Below are positions 45,480 through 55,873 of a stretch of DNA of 64,000 nt, in pieces. Both the position numbers and the translations under genes were made by a program. Source of the stretch: Simmondsia chinensis (taxonomy: Eukaryota; Streptophyta; Magnoliopsida; Caryophyllales; Simmondsiaceae). The number at the start of each line of letters is the position of its first letter. Positions within the stretch are counted from its first letter, which is position 1. A model generated the notes under the pieces. It was not told the origin of the DNA. It did not search any database and saw only the letters and a list, made by a program, of their open reading frames with translations. Location of the stretch: the NCBI GenBank assembly GCA_018398585.1, contig JAGTTD010000014.1, positions 17,731,387-17,795,386 on the forward strand, given 5' to 3'.

Positions 45480-46627
45480 ATGGAACAAAGAGGATCTTCA
45501 TCTAGAGGCCAATCTGGTTCTAGCTCTTCAAGACTGCCCAAAGCCCCTAAAACCCAATCTTCTCCAACAATTACTGCAGGAATTGAATTTAATACCGAAG
45601 AATGCAATTTTTTAGAACACCTATGACAGCACCATTCACGGAAACCTTAAATTGGGATAATGATAGTCAATTTGAATATAATCCCCATACTCCTACAGAT
45701 ATTTCCACTCATTTTGAAGAGTCACTTTTTCCATATTCGGCTAGTGTGGGGTGTTCTCAACCAACTCCCGTCATCTGTGAAACACCCGATTCAGTGAGCA
45801 CGACGTTCGAACATCCGGCATCGTCTAGCTCTACTAGACATGCCAGTAATCATGTTTGGCCATATTTTACCTTAGACAGTACGCAAAATAAGGCATTTTA
45901 AAAATTTTGTAGCAATAGCAAAAGGGACAGCCGTCCACCGGTGGTGGGACCGAAAATTTAGCGAGACACATGAGAAGTTCCCACCCGACTTAACTGCGGA
46001 TAATTCACAACAATCCCTCCTACAACATGCCACTGGTGCACTCTCTAGCTTTAGGCTTTCACAAGCTAATAATAGATGTGAATTAGCTAGATATGTCATT
46101 TTGGCCGAGAAGCCATTTACCACAGGCGAGGACCCTAGATTTCTCCATTATTGTCGCATAGCACTAAACCCTACGGCACAAAAGATCCCTCACAATACTT
46201 AGAAATGCGATGCTTTTACTGAATTTTATCAAAAGAAAAAAGAACTTCAAGAACATTTAAAGGCAAACATGAGCATGATCTCATTGAAGTCTGATACGTG
46301 ATCCACGAATCCCACATACCCTGTATGTGCATAACTGCACATTGGATTGACTCTTCCTTTATAATGCAAAAAAGAATTATTTATTTTCAACTGTTTGAAT
46401 ATCCCCACAGTGCTCGTGTAATTGCGAATGCTATAGTAGTGACACTGAGTGGATGATTGAAGACAAAATTATGAGTATTTCTTTTGATAATATGACTAAC
46501 AACACCGCTGGTATTGAAATGTTAACTAGGTCATTGAAACCTATGTTAAATGGGAAATTATTTTATTTACGTTGTATTTGTCATATTCTGCATTCGAAGA
46601 TAATAATGAAATAGGCCTCACAGATAG
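45480..46627 (+). pseudogene. hAT transposase, N-terminal and middle part
   Basis: Start ATG at 45480 (MEQRGSSSRGQSG, serine-rich). A frame change near 45610 leads to the 99-codon piece 45602-45901, ending at a possible BED zinc finger start (VWPYFTLD). From about 46040: CELARYVILAEKPFT, then ISLKSDT, the first acidic residue region of the RNase H-like fold, then after frame changes HWIDSSF, SARVIANAI, KIMSISFDN and LRCICHIL, all hAT hallmarks. At least three stops and two frameshifts. Chr-3 interrupts the gene at 46633. Confidence 0.85.
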
Positions 46628-46632
46628 TTGTG

Positions 46633-47117
46633 TGTCATGGGTCCGTAACAGAGGCTTGTCATGACATTGTCACGGTTCGGCAGTGACCTTGTCATGATAT
46701 TGTCAAAGGTTCAGCCCCATGCTTGTCTTGGCACACGTTAGTGACAAGGACACAATGGGGATTAATTCAAACAAAAGGACATGCTTGGTATTATGGAAAT
46801 GTAATAGAATACGCTAGAATGATCTAGAATATGTAACTAACTCTCCCGCTCCCTTCTCCCGCCTTTTTCATTGACGGTTATTTCCCACTTCTAATTTGAA
46901 TTGATTGTAAGTAGCTTATAAATAGGAGTGATCATACTTGTAAAGATTTATCCAAACAAATATCAGTTAAATACTTCTCTTTACCAGTCTCAATTCTCTC
47001 TAATTTTCTCATCTAAATTCTTCTCTTTCTCATCTTTAATTCTCAATTCAATTAACTTCTAAATTCATAGATCATCATTGATCCTTGAGTTTAAGTCACA
47101 AATTCAAGAATGTGACA
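46633..47117 (+). repeat. Chr-3 5' LTR
   Basis: 485 bp, TGTCATGGGTCCG to GAATGTGACA. TATAAATAG at about 46917. Upstream, TTTCCCAC (46881-46888) faces TTTCCTGCC in the other LTR; both could descend from the E2F-type TTTCCCGCC by independent CpG changes. The CT-rich block is near the end. Confidence 0.95.
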
Positions 47118-47120
47118 AGA

Positions 47121-47133
47121 TGGTGTCAGAGCC
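47121..47133 (+). other. Chr-3 primer binding site
   Basis: TGGTGTCAGAGCC, a one-base variant of the tRNA-Met-type site, followed by ATCTTCCGATCACAAAG. Confidence 0.85.
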
Positions 47134-48575
47134 ATCTTCCGATCACAAAGCTGGCCATCACTCGTAGTACACGATCCGCTACAACTATGTCATCATCTTA
47201 GGAGATGGCTGATTCCCATGTTCAACAAAGAATCGAGTCCGTGGAGAAACGATTGGAGAGATTGGAGATGATCTTAGAAAATCAGGTTAAGATCAGCAAT
47301 GGACTCAAGTCATCCGTGGATTCTCAGGCCCAGATCACTGAGGATCTAAGATCCACATTGGAGAAGTTGAACGCCACCATGAGGAGGTTCGCAATCAGCC
47401 AGGAGAAACAACGGGGACCGTAGTGTTGGATGCTGCAGCTAACACACAAGCTAGTGGATCTGGAAATTAATTTCACTTGGGAGGGAATGGCTTAATTCCA
47501 CCACCGCCACCTCCACTAGAGCTTAGGAACAATCGAGTCCATTCACGAACAAATGAAGAAGGAGAAAATAGTGGATTCAATGGCAGCAACCAATCCCAGA
47601 ATTCGCATCACACAGCCAAACTTGATCCACCACGATTTGATGGATCCAATCCCTGGGGCTGGATTAGGAAGCTTCTCAAATATTTCCTTTGGTATCAAGT
47701 GCCAACGGAGGAGTGGGTGGAATTTGCTTCCAATCACCTACTAGAGCACGGTGATGAGTGGTATCAAGCTCTTGAGCTCAAACATCTGGTGATCACTTGG
47801 TAGTTTTTTTATGGATGAGCTTTACAAAAGGTTCGGTGATTGCTCTCTCCCCGACAATGTGGAGGAATTCAACAAAATCGTCCAAATTGGTACAGTGGAA
47901 GATTATATCATTCGCTTTGAAGAACTTAAGAGCTGGATGTTGATTTATCATCCAACTCTAACGGAGGCCTACTTAGTTTCCAGTTTCATCAACGGACTCA
48001 AGCCCGTGCTTCGAGCCTCTGTCAAAGTCGCACATCCTAATGACTTAAGTTTGGCATTCGAGCAAGCCAAGCTCCAAGACATCGCTATCGCTGAGATCCG
48101 TGGTATGAGAGGGTCAGGACCTGCTGTAACTAGATCAGGCTTTAGTGCCAAGCCGGCTGCCAGTGCGCATACAGGATTGTCCGTGTCCTTCCAAGGCTCA
48201 GCACACTTTCATGGGTCCATGTCCAAACCCAGAGGGGCCAAGTCTGGCCCTGTTGCTTCCTCAGGCTCCAGCGCGCCACAGCGCGAACCCAGCCAATGTT
48301 ACAAATGTAGGGAACGCTACTTCCCTAGACACGTTTGCAAGTCCAAGCAACTCCAAAGCATGGAGGGGCTGGAAGAAATTGAGGAACATCCGGAGGAAGA
48401 CGTTCTTGATGAAGAGGAAGCTCAAGAAGAGGAGGCCAAAGTTATGGAGATCTCCCTCAATGCATTGTCAGGACGCATTACTCATAGCACAATGCATCTA
48501 AGGGGGTCCATCAGAAGCGGGCCATCACAGTTCTTATTGATAGTTGGAGCACTAATATCTTCCTTGATGTAGTGG
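47134..48575 (+). pseudogene. Chr-3 gag
   Basis: N-terminal coiled coil 47205-47423 (RIESVEKRLERLEMILENQ), preceded by MSSS and a stop. Core pieces at 47477-47803 (LDPPRFDGSNPWGW) and 47811-48572 (YIIRFEELKSW, SSFINGLKP). The zinc knuckle C-x2-C-x7-H-x-C lies at residues 163-176 of the last piece (CYKCRERYFPRHVC). A stop near 47421 and a frameshift near 47805 break it. Confidence 0.85.
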
Positions 48576-50269
48576 TGGTCCGGGAGTTGAGGTTGGAGAC
48601 CATGCCTACACTAGTGATGATTGTCACCGTAGCTAACGGTGAAAGCTTGATGAGTTACTAGAAGTGCACGGGTGTTAGGTGCAAGGTACAAGGTACCATT
48701 TTCATTGATGACTTATGTGTGCTTGAGCTACGAGGTAGCGACATAGGAGTAGATTGGTTACAACGATACGGGCCGGTGACCATTGACTTCACAAACCTAC
48801 AGTTCTCTTATTTCAAGGAGGGCAAAGCCATACAGTTGCAAGGGACGGCTGAGCAAGCGTCATTGCACTCTATTTCTGAGCATGGAATCACCCGATTTTT
48901 GAAGAAAAAGCAAGTTGTGTCTTAGGCCATCTTCTTATGGCCGCTGGAGTAGAAGAAACAAAAGCACAAATTCACCCAGACATAGCACACTGGATATGCT
49001 GCTATGAGGATGTGTTTGACATCCTCAGGGCCTTACCTCAGCCACACGCTCATGATCATGGCATCCCTACATTGCCTGAGGCTAAGCCTATGAACATCAG
49101 GCCGTACCGGTACCCTCACAATCAGAAAGATGAGATAGAAAGGCAAGTAGAGGAGATGCTGAAGACATCCATTATTCAGCCCAGTTAGAGTCCCTTTGCT
49201 TCTCTGGTCCCCTTAGTCAAGAAGAAGGATGGAACCTACCGATTTTGTGTAGATTACCGTCAATTCAACGGGATTACGATCAAGGACAAGTTTCCTATTC
49301 CGGTTATTGATGATCTTTTGGACAAGCTTCAAGGCACAGCTGTTTTCTCCAAGATAGACCTCCAGGCTAGTTATCACCAGATCCGGGTACGGAATGAAGG
49401 TCGCCACAAAACTGCACTTCGAACACACCAAGGACATTATGAATTTCGTGTCATGCCCTTCGGGCTAACAAATGCCCCTTCCATGTTCCAAGCCCTAATG
49501 AATGAGGTCTTCTTCCCGTTCCTACGAAAGTTCATTTTAGTATTCTTCGATGATATCCTGATATACAATCTAGAGATGCAAGCACACCTGAAGCACTTTA
49601 TGGTCCTGGACACACTCCGTGCCCACAAGCTATACGCCAAACGCAGCAAATGCACGTTCGGACATAACCATGTTAAATACCTTGGGCATATAATCACACA
49701 AGAAGGTGTGGCTACGGATGCTAGCAAGATCGAAGCTATGAAATACTGGCCCATGCCAACCAGTGTCAAAAGCCTCCGTGGGTTCCTTGGCCTTATAGGG
49801 TATTAACGAAAGTTCATTAAAGGCTACAGAACTATGAGTAAGCCCTTGACTAGCCTCCTCAAGAAGGGGGCCTTCCACTGGAACAACGCAGCCCAGAATG
49901 CATTTTAATCATTGACGGTAGCCATGATGACAGCGCCCATGCTGGTACTACCAAATTTCAGCGAACCTTTTGTCTTGGAGACTAACGCCTGTGATGTTAG
50001 GATTGGGGCCGTATTGACACAGAATGGCAGGCCTTTGACTTATCTCAGCCAGGCACTCAGCCCACGCCACCTGGGATTGTTCGTGTATGAAAAGGAGCTC
50101 ATAGCCGTGATCATGGTTGTCCAAAAATGGAGGCGCTACCTGTTAGACAGCCATTTCATCATCAAGACTGATCACTCTAGCCTGCACCACCTCTTAGACC
50201 AACGCATCAGCACCAGGCTGCAGCAGAAAGAAGTCTCTAAGCTAATGGGGCTCAGCTACAGTATCCAGT
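48576..50269 (+). pseudogene. Chr-3 protease, RT and first part of RNase H
   Basis: Protease near 48535: LIDSWST, where Gly of DSG is Trp. [27 protein letters not shown] and FFDDILIYN (catalytic pair intact) in 49213-49806. RNase H in 49912-50277: LETNACDVR, where the catalytic Asp is Asn, and IIKTDHSSLHHLL. Stops near 49188 and 49806. The frame is cut at 50269 by NA-3; the CCAGT there is its target duplication. Confidence 0.87.
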
Positions 50270-50314
50270 TTTTATAAACCGAGAATCTGAGGCATGGGTT
50301 TAAATTGGCTAAAT

Positions 50315-50323
50315 GGCGGGAAA
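50315..50323 (-). promoter_or_regulatory. E2F-type site GGCGGGAAA, NA-3 5' LTR
   Basis: The complement TTTCCCGCC is the classic E2F site. The same site is present in the 3' LTR at 53207-53215. Confidence 0.55.
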
Positions 50324-50592
50324 ATCTGTTAGTGGTTAAATTCTGTTTTTTGGTCTTCTGATGCTGATGTTCTGCTGCTGCTGATCTGTTTTGCTGCTAC
50401 TGCTGCTGTGTGATTTGCTTGCATTGCTGCTGATATGTGCTGTTGTTAGCTAATAAAAATATAATAGCATTAGTTAGTAAGGTTGTGTGTGTGGTTAGTT
50501 AGTTACATTGTAATAAGCTGTTAATTCAAGTTGTTGCTGCAGCATGGTCGGTTAACAGCAGGTCTAAGCATGTGTTCTGTTAAGGAGAGGGC

Positions 50593-50601
50593 TTTGGCGC
50601 C
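50593..50601 (+). promoter_or_regulatory. E2F-type site TTTGGCGCC, NA-3 5' LTR
   Basis: Followed by AACG. The same site is in the 3' LTR at 53468-53476. Confidence 0.55.
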
Positions 50602-50970
50602 AACGTAGGATTTGACTATTAGTTAGCATTAGTTCTAGATATTTCTAGATGTTTCTAGAGGTCTCCTAGTCGGTTAGTAGCTTAAGTCTTGGTTCAATGT
50701 ATTAGCTTGTATTAGTTTGCCCATAAGTAGCAATCTCATGTAATAATCTGAATCATTCAAGAAATATCAAATACAAATCTCATTTTGAGATCAATATTCT
50801 CTCTCTCATCTAACTCTCTCTATTTCTCATCTCCTTTCCCTTCTTTCTCTCATCTAAACTCTAAATCTCTACTTTCTCATCTTAATTTCCCTTCTTCCTC
50901 ATCTCATATTCTCAATCTATCCACATTTTATATCAGTTTACGTTCGTGGTTCAAGCCCGAGCGTAACAAT

Positions 50971-50986
50971 TGGTATCAGAGCCTCG
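50971..50986 (+). other. NA-3 primer binding site
   Basis: TGGTATCAGAGCCTCG, two bases after the LTR, followed by TTTGGCTTCCAATCGAG. Confidence 0.9.
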
Positions 50987-51644
50987 TTTGGCTTCCAATC
51001 GAGTGCGTAAACAAAAGAAAATTTTAAAAAAAAAATTTCAGATTTGTGATTTTCAAAATTGATCTTGAAAATTTAGAAAAAAAAAATTGCAGTGAAGATG
51101 TGCAAGCAAAATTATTTGATCTGTTGTGATGAAGTTTAAGTGAAGCTAATTGATTCACATTACACATGATCATCATCAAAAGATCATAAATTAGTTGCAT
51201 TAAGGTGATTCAGGTGCTAAAATTCAGAAACTGAGGTTGAGGCGAATCTGTCAGCAGGCGAGATCTGACAGGAGAAGCGAAGGAGTTAAAATCTGATTTC
51301 GTTCATTGAGATCGCTTGAGTGTTGTGTTGAGTACTTGATTTTGAGTCAGGATCAAGCCTAAATCAGAAGTGTAAGTCGAATTGCTCGACTAATCGTTGC
51401 AGTTAGAATTCGTGCGTGGTTAGGGTTTGTTCGGTGTTCTGTTCGAAATTTATGGGTTAGGGTTTATAATCATTGTCAATTGTGGAACCGTTAGCAAGTG
51501 ATTGTTTGTGCGAACAAAGTAGTAAAACTTCATTAAGCAATCAAGTGTTGAAGAGTTGCGAAACAAGTTCATTCTTCTACGATTTTCGAAGTCGCCTTCT
51601 GCGAACTGAGCTGGTTCAAGATTGAAGTTGTGTTCATTCTTGAT
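50987..51644 (+). other. NA-3 leader with two A-runs
   Basis: Two A-rich runs near 51025-51040 and 51076-51088, in the same place as the longer ones of NA-2. No gene seen. Confidence 0.6.
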
Positions 51645-52429
51645 ATGGCTGAGTTGCAAGAGAAGTTGGAGAATTTCATAAAATAGAGACAGGAATGGAT
51701 TCAGGAACATGAAGAATCGAGACGAGCATTTGATGGATGGAGACAAGAGTGGAAACAAGAATGTATGCAGCTAATGAAGGAACTGCAATATTCAGCTCAA
51801 CCAATTGCTAACATCAGTTGTGATTGTGCTAGTGTTCTTGATGCAAATGAGTTTCCGGAGCTAGCAGATAGTGTTAGAAAACCAAAGTTCAATGTTGAGC
51901 AAAGAAAGAAAGTGGCACCTATGGCTGTTGGAGACGAATTCGACCATGACAATGCCGAAATTGATGAAAACAAGCTTGAAGAACCTGAGTTTGAGCAAGA
52001 TGATCCCTATGAAGACTCTTTGTAGAGTTAGAGTATCTTGATGACGTTGAGGTACAATATGACATGTATTCGGAATGGAAATATGATTCACATGTCAAAC
52101 GAATGATTAAGAAGGCAAATAGTAAATTGAAGAGAAATCATCTAAGTGAAGCGTTGAAAGATTTTAGGGGTAAAAAGAAGTTGACAAAGCCAAAATTGAA
52201 GCGAGAGGTTGAAGAAGGATCTCAAATTGCTAATGTAAATGTTAGTCCTCAAGTCCCTCTCCGATCAAATGAAGGCATGCCTCAAAATCAAATTCCAGAG
52301 GTGGTTTTGAAGGCTGCAGTAGAAGAATTGGAGGAGCAAAACTCTAAGGATCTTCAATGTAGTGTGTTTTGCCAACATGATCAGCAAGTTACAGATGTTG
52401 ATAGGGAGGCGGCTGCACTAGATTGTTAG
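51645..52429 (+). pseudogene. NA-3 ORF1, homologous to NA-2 ORF1
   Basis: Start ATG 51645 (MAELQEKLENFIK), then a stop (51684-51686), then the same frame continues: a Trp-rich helix (FDGWRQEWKQE), ISCDCASVLDANE and the acidic block EFDHDN..KLEEPEFEQ. A frame change near 52010-52060 leads to 52064-52429 with KWKYDSHV-like and KKANSKLKRNHLSEALKDF segments, aligned with NA-2. Gene broken by one stop and one frameshift. Function unknown. Confidence 0.7.
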
Positions 52430-52950
52430 ATCAGGACACTAACGCCTTACCATGTAGTGAGATTTTGAATGCTGGAAATGTTAAGCAAGGTTTAGAATCA
52501 GTGGAAATTACAGCAAAGCAGTTAGTAGTACACATTGAAGTACTTAATATGAGGAATTTACGTGTTAAACTTCTAATGTAGCAAGGTATTGACGTTAGCT
52601 TGATCCTTCATTTTCATCTCAAGAAATGCAATTCAAGCAAGAAATTGAGAATGGAGAAAAAGCCAATCTTGGATTGTCATGGAAGGCCTCCTGAATTTTT
52701 ACTTCTCAAGCCAAATGAAGTGTTATTGAATAAGTCTTATGATCTCATGAAGGAAAAGATGAAGTTGCCGCTGCATGTGTCAGCTAATCTTCAAGTTCAA
52801 ACTCAAACAGCTGGCGTTGGCCCTCAAGATCCAATACCAGCAGCTAAAATGCTATGTCGGCATGCCAATCGGCAAGTTCGGCATGATCTATTTCCTTTTT
52901 TGAGTGGAGATTTGATTAATAGGGTCTCTATCATGAAGCTATGCTATTGA
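52430..52950 (+). pseudogene. NA-3 middle block, homologous to NA-1
   Basis: VHIEVL near 52530, then the piece 52600-52950 with KKCNSSKKLRMEKKP, GRPPEFLLLK and KSYDLMKEKMKL. NA-1 carries the same blocks at about 14320-14560. A stop and a frame change separate it from the previous piece. Function unknown. Confidence 0.65.
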
Positions 52951-53161
52951 GAGGATATTTGTGAGCTGTTCACCAAGTTATATAGCTGCAACAAGTTCTC
53001 ATCAACTGTATTACATAGTTCTTGCAGCTTAATGATCAAAGATTCAAAATTCATTACATTCTCAGCTGCACTTCCAGCAATCTTTCAGCATGAATGAGTG
53101 ATTTTAAAGTCTCAATTCTCTTTCATTCTTGAGGACAAGAATGTTTTCAAGGGGAAGGGAA
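52951..53161 (+). other. NA-3 3' part and polypurine tract
   Basis: Non-coding. It ends TTGAGGACAAGAATGTTTTC followed by AAGGGGAAGGGAA, nearly identical to the same place in NA-2. Confidence 0.75.
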
Positions 53162-53206
53162 TGTTATAAACCGAGAATCCGAGGCATGGGTTTAAATTGG
53201 CTAAAT

Positions 53207-53215
53207 GGCGGGAAA
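53207..53215 (-). promoter_or_regulatory. E2F-type site GGCGGGAAA, NA-3 3' LTR
   Basis: Same position as in the 5' LTR; both copies intact. Confidence 0.55.
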
Positions 53216-53467
53216 ATCTGTTACTGGTTAAATTCTGTTTTTTGGTCTTCTGCTGCTGCTGATCTGTTTTGCTGCTGCTGCTGCATGATTTGCTTGCATT
53301 GCTGCTGATATGTGCTGTTGTTAGCTAATAAAAATATAATAGCATTAGTTAGTAAGGTTGTGTGTGTGGTTAGTTAGTTACAGTGTAATAAGCTGTTAAT
53401 TCAATTTGTTGCAGCAGCATGGTTGGTTAACAGCAGGTCTTAGCATGTGTTCTGTTAAGGAGAGGGC

Positions 53468-53476
53468 TTTGGCGCC
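53468..53476 (+). promoter_or_regulatory. E2F-type site TTTGGCGCC, NA-3 3' LTR
   Basis: Same position as in the 5' LTR; both copies intact. Confidence 0.55.
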
Positions 53477-53843
53477 AACGTAGGATTTGAATATTAGTTA
53501 GCATTAGTTCTAGATATATCTAGATGTTTCTGAAGGTCTCCTAGTCGGTTAGTAGCTTAAGTCTTGGTTCAATGTATTAGCTTGTATTAGTTTGCCTATA
53601 AGTAGTGATCTCATGTAATAATCTGAATCATTCAAGAAATATCAAATACAAATCTCATTTTGAAACCAATATTCTCTCTCTCATCTAACTCTCTCTATTT
53701 CTCATCTCCTTTCCCTTCTTTCTCTCATCTAAACTCTAAATCTCCGCATTCTCATCTTAATTTCCCTTCTTCCTCATCTCATATTCTCAATCTATCCGCA
53801 TTTTATATTAGTTTACGTTCGTGGTTCAAGCCCGAGCGCAAAA

Positions 53844-55383
53844 CCAGTATCGCAAAGGGGCCGCGAACTGTGCCGCAGATGCTTTGTCAAGGCGCAATGA
53901 AGATCCGGACCTGGCAACATTGTCCGAGCTAACAACGGCCACTCCTCTTTGGGTGCGTGAGGTCAGCGACAGCTATGATGGTTATGCCCAGGCCTCCCAA
54001 CTCCTTTCACAACTTGCCCTTGATCCAAAAGCACAACCTCCGTACTCCCTTGAGCAAGGAATCATCCGGTATAAGGGACGCATTTATGTAGGTGAAGGCA
54101 CAGCAGTGAGGGCCAAGGTTTTGCCCGCCCTTCATGATTCTCCTGTTGGAGGGCACTCTAGGGTAACTGGTACCGTAATGCGACTCAAGAGCATGTTCTA
54201 TTGGCCACGGCTAAAGGACAGTGTTAAAGAATGGGTGCACAACTGTGACGTATGTCAGCACACCAAAGGGGAACATGTGCACTACCCCGGCTTGCTTCAG
54301 CCTCTGCCTATTCCAGAGCAAGCCAAGGCCAGCATCAGCCTAGATTTCATTGAAGGCCTCCCACGGTCCTAAGGGAAAGACGTGATCCTATTCGTAGTAG
54401 ACCGATTCACCAAGTATGCTCATTTTTTGACCTTGGCGCATCCCTACACGGCAGCACGAGTGGACCAACTCTTCTTGGACCACATGTACCGCTTATATGG
54501 ACTACCAAAAGACATAGTGTCAGATAGAGTTTCTGTATTTGTGAGCTTGTTTTGGAAAGAACTCATGCGTCTTGCCGCAGTGGACTTACATATGAGTAGC
54601 TCTTATCACCCACAGTCAGATGGGCAGACGGAGAGAGTGAATCAGTGCCTTGCGAATTACCTTCGTGCCATGGCTCTTCTCAAACCAAAGCTGTGGGCAC
54701 AATGGATGCCCTTGGCCGAGTTTTTGTACGATACAAATTATCACTCTTCATTGAGGAGTTCACCCTTCAGGGCTCTATACGGTTATGAGCCACGCCTCCT
54801 AGCTTGGGACGTGCCATTCCACATCCCCTGATGTGGAGGACTTTGTTGCAGAATGAAGTACTATGATCAAACACCTCAAGGAAAACTTGAAAGCATCGGT
54901 ACAAACAAATGGCAGACTTGAAGAGAACGGAATGTACGTTTGAAGTGGGGGACATAGTGTACCTCAAACTCCAGCCATACCATCAGACTTTCCTTGCCTT
55001 AAGGAAGAACTTGAAGCTAGCAGCACGCTATTACGGGACTTATCTAGTCTTGGCAAAGATTGGAACAGCAGCTTATAAGCTTACCCTACCAGAAGGGGCC
55101 CAAATCCATCCTGTTTTTCATGTGTCCAAACTTAAGAAGAAGATTGGGTAACGGGAACAAATCAGCAATGAGCTTCCACATTGTGACTTGGAAGGAGACC
55201 CTGAAGTGACGCCACAAGAGTGATCCAGCATCGCACCATGACAAGGGACAAAAAGAAGATTGCTCAAGTATTGATTTGCTGGAAGAACTTATCAAAAGAG
55301 ACCATGGAGGATTCGTCTTTCATTCGCAAGCAGTTCCCGCACTTCAATCCTTGAGGACAAGGATCGCTTCATGGGGGAGGCAA
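53844..55383 (+). pseudogene. Chr-3 RNase H end, integrase and chromodomain
   Basis: Resumes after NA-3 with CAADALSRR (end of RNase H). Integrase zinc domain: HDSPVGGHS and CDVCQHTKG. Core: LDFIEGLPRS, a stop at 54370-54372, then the 149-codon piece 54382-54831 with SDRVSVF and SDGQTERVNQ, so all three catalytic residues remain. 54909-55151 holds GDIVYLKLQPYHQ and HPVFHVSKLKK. A chromodomain scrap (VLICWKNLSKETMED) lies at about 55220-55355. The polypurine tract TGGGGGAGGCAA precedes the LTR. Confidence 0.86.
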
Positions 55384-55868
55384 TGTCACGGGTCCGCAAC
55401 AAAGGCTTGTCATGACATTGTCACAGTCCGGCAGCGACCTTGTCATGACATTGTCAAAGGTCCGGCCTCATGCTTGTCTTGGCACCCGATAGGGACAAGG
55501 ACACGTTAAGGATTAATTCAAACAAAAGGACGCGCTTGGTATTATGGAAATGTAATAGAATAGGCTAGAATGATCTAGAATATGTAACTAACTCTCCCAT
55601 GCCCTTCTCCTGCCCCTTTCATTGACAATTATTTCCTGCCTTTAATTTGAATTGTTTGTAAGTAGCTTATAAATAGGAGTGATCATACCTATAAAGATTT
55701 ATCCAAACAAATATCAATGAAATAATTCTCTTTACCCGTCTCAATTCTCTCTAATTTTCTCATCTAAATTCTTCTCTTTCTCATCTTCAATTCTCAATTC
55801 AATTAACTTCTAAATTCATATATCACCATTGATCCTTGAGTTTAAGTCACGAATTCAAGAATGTGACA
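55384..55868 (+). repeat. Chr-3 3' LTR
   Basis: 485 bp, TGTCACGGGTCCG to GAATGTGACA, followed by TTGTG and the resumption of the hAT. TTTCCTGCC at 55632-55640 corresponds to the possible ancestral E2F-type site. Confidence 0.95.
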
Positions 55869-55873
55869 TTGTG

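Larger units (their letters stand above)
50270..50968 (+). repeat. NA-3 5' LTR
   Basis: 699 bp, TTTTATAAACC (TG mutated to TT) to GAGCGTAACA. It has an imperfect CTG-rich stretch at about 50358-50440, GGCGGGAAA at 50315-50323 and TTTGGCGCC at 50593-50601. The CT-rich block is in the last third. Confidence 0.93.
50270..53843 (+). mobile_element. NA-3: pol-less LTR retrotransposon
   Basis: 3.6 kb with LTRs of 699 and 682 bp and the exact duplication CCAGT (50265-50269 and 53844-53848). Perfect tRNA-Met-type primer site and polypurine tract (CAAGGGGAAGGGAA). The 2.2-kb internal region encodes pieces shared with NA-2 (acidic and basic blocks) and with NA-1 (GRPPEF block), and no gag or pol motif. 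It links the three pol-less elements into one group. Confidence 0.92.
53162..53843 (+). repeat. NA-3 3' LTR
   Basis: 682 bp, TGTTATAAACCGAG to GAGCGCAAAA (normally GTAACA). The CTG-rich stretch is shorter than in the 5' LTR. Confidence 0.93.
46633..55868 (+). mobile_element. Chr-3: Ty3/gypsy chromovirus, plus strand
   Basis: 485-bp LTRs at both ends and the exact duplication TTGTG (46628-46632 and 55869-55873). I count about 43 LTR differences (about 9%), so it is the oldest of the four chromoviruses here. The gag-PR-RT-RNase H-IN-chromodomain order is complete but degraded, and NA-3 splits it within RNase H. Confidence 0.93.

Noticed and set aside
45602..45901. 99-codon frame as a separate gene
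   Set aside because: It is part of the broken hAT transposase N-terminus, ending where a BED finger would start.
6593..50986. tRNA genes at TGGTATCAGAGC sites
   Set aside because: These are primer binding sites complementary to tRNA-Met 3' ends; no cloverleaf or A/B boxes are present.
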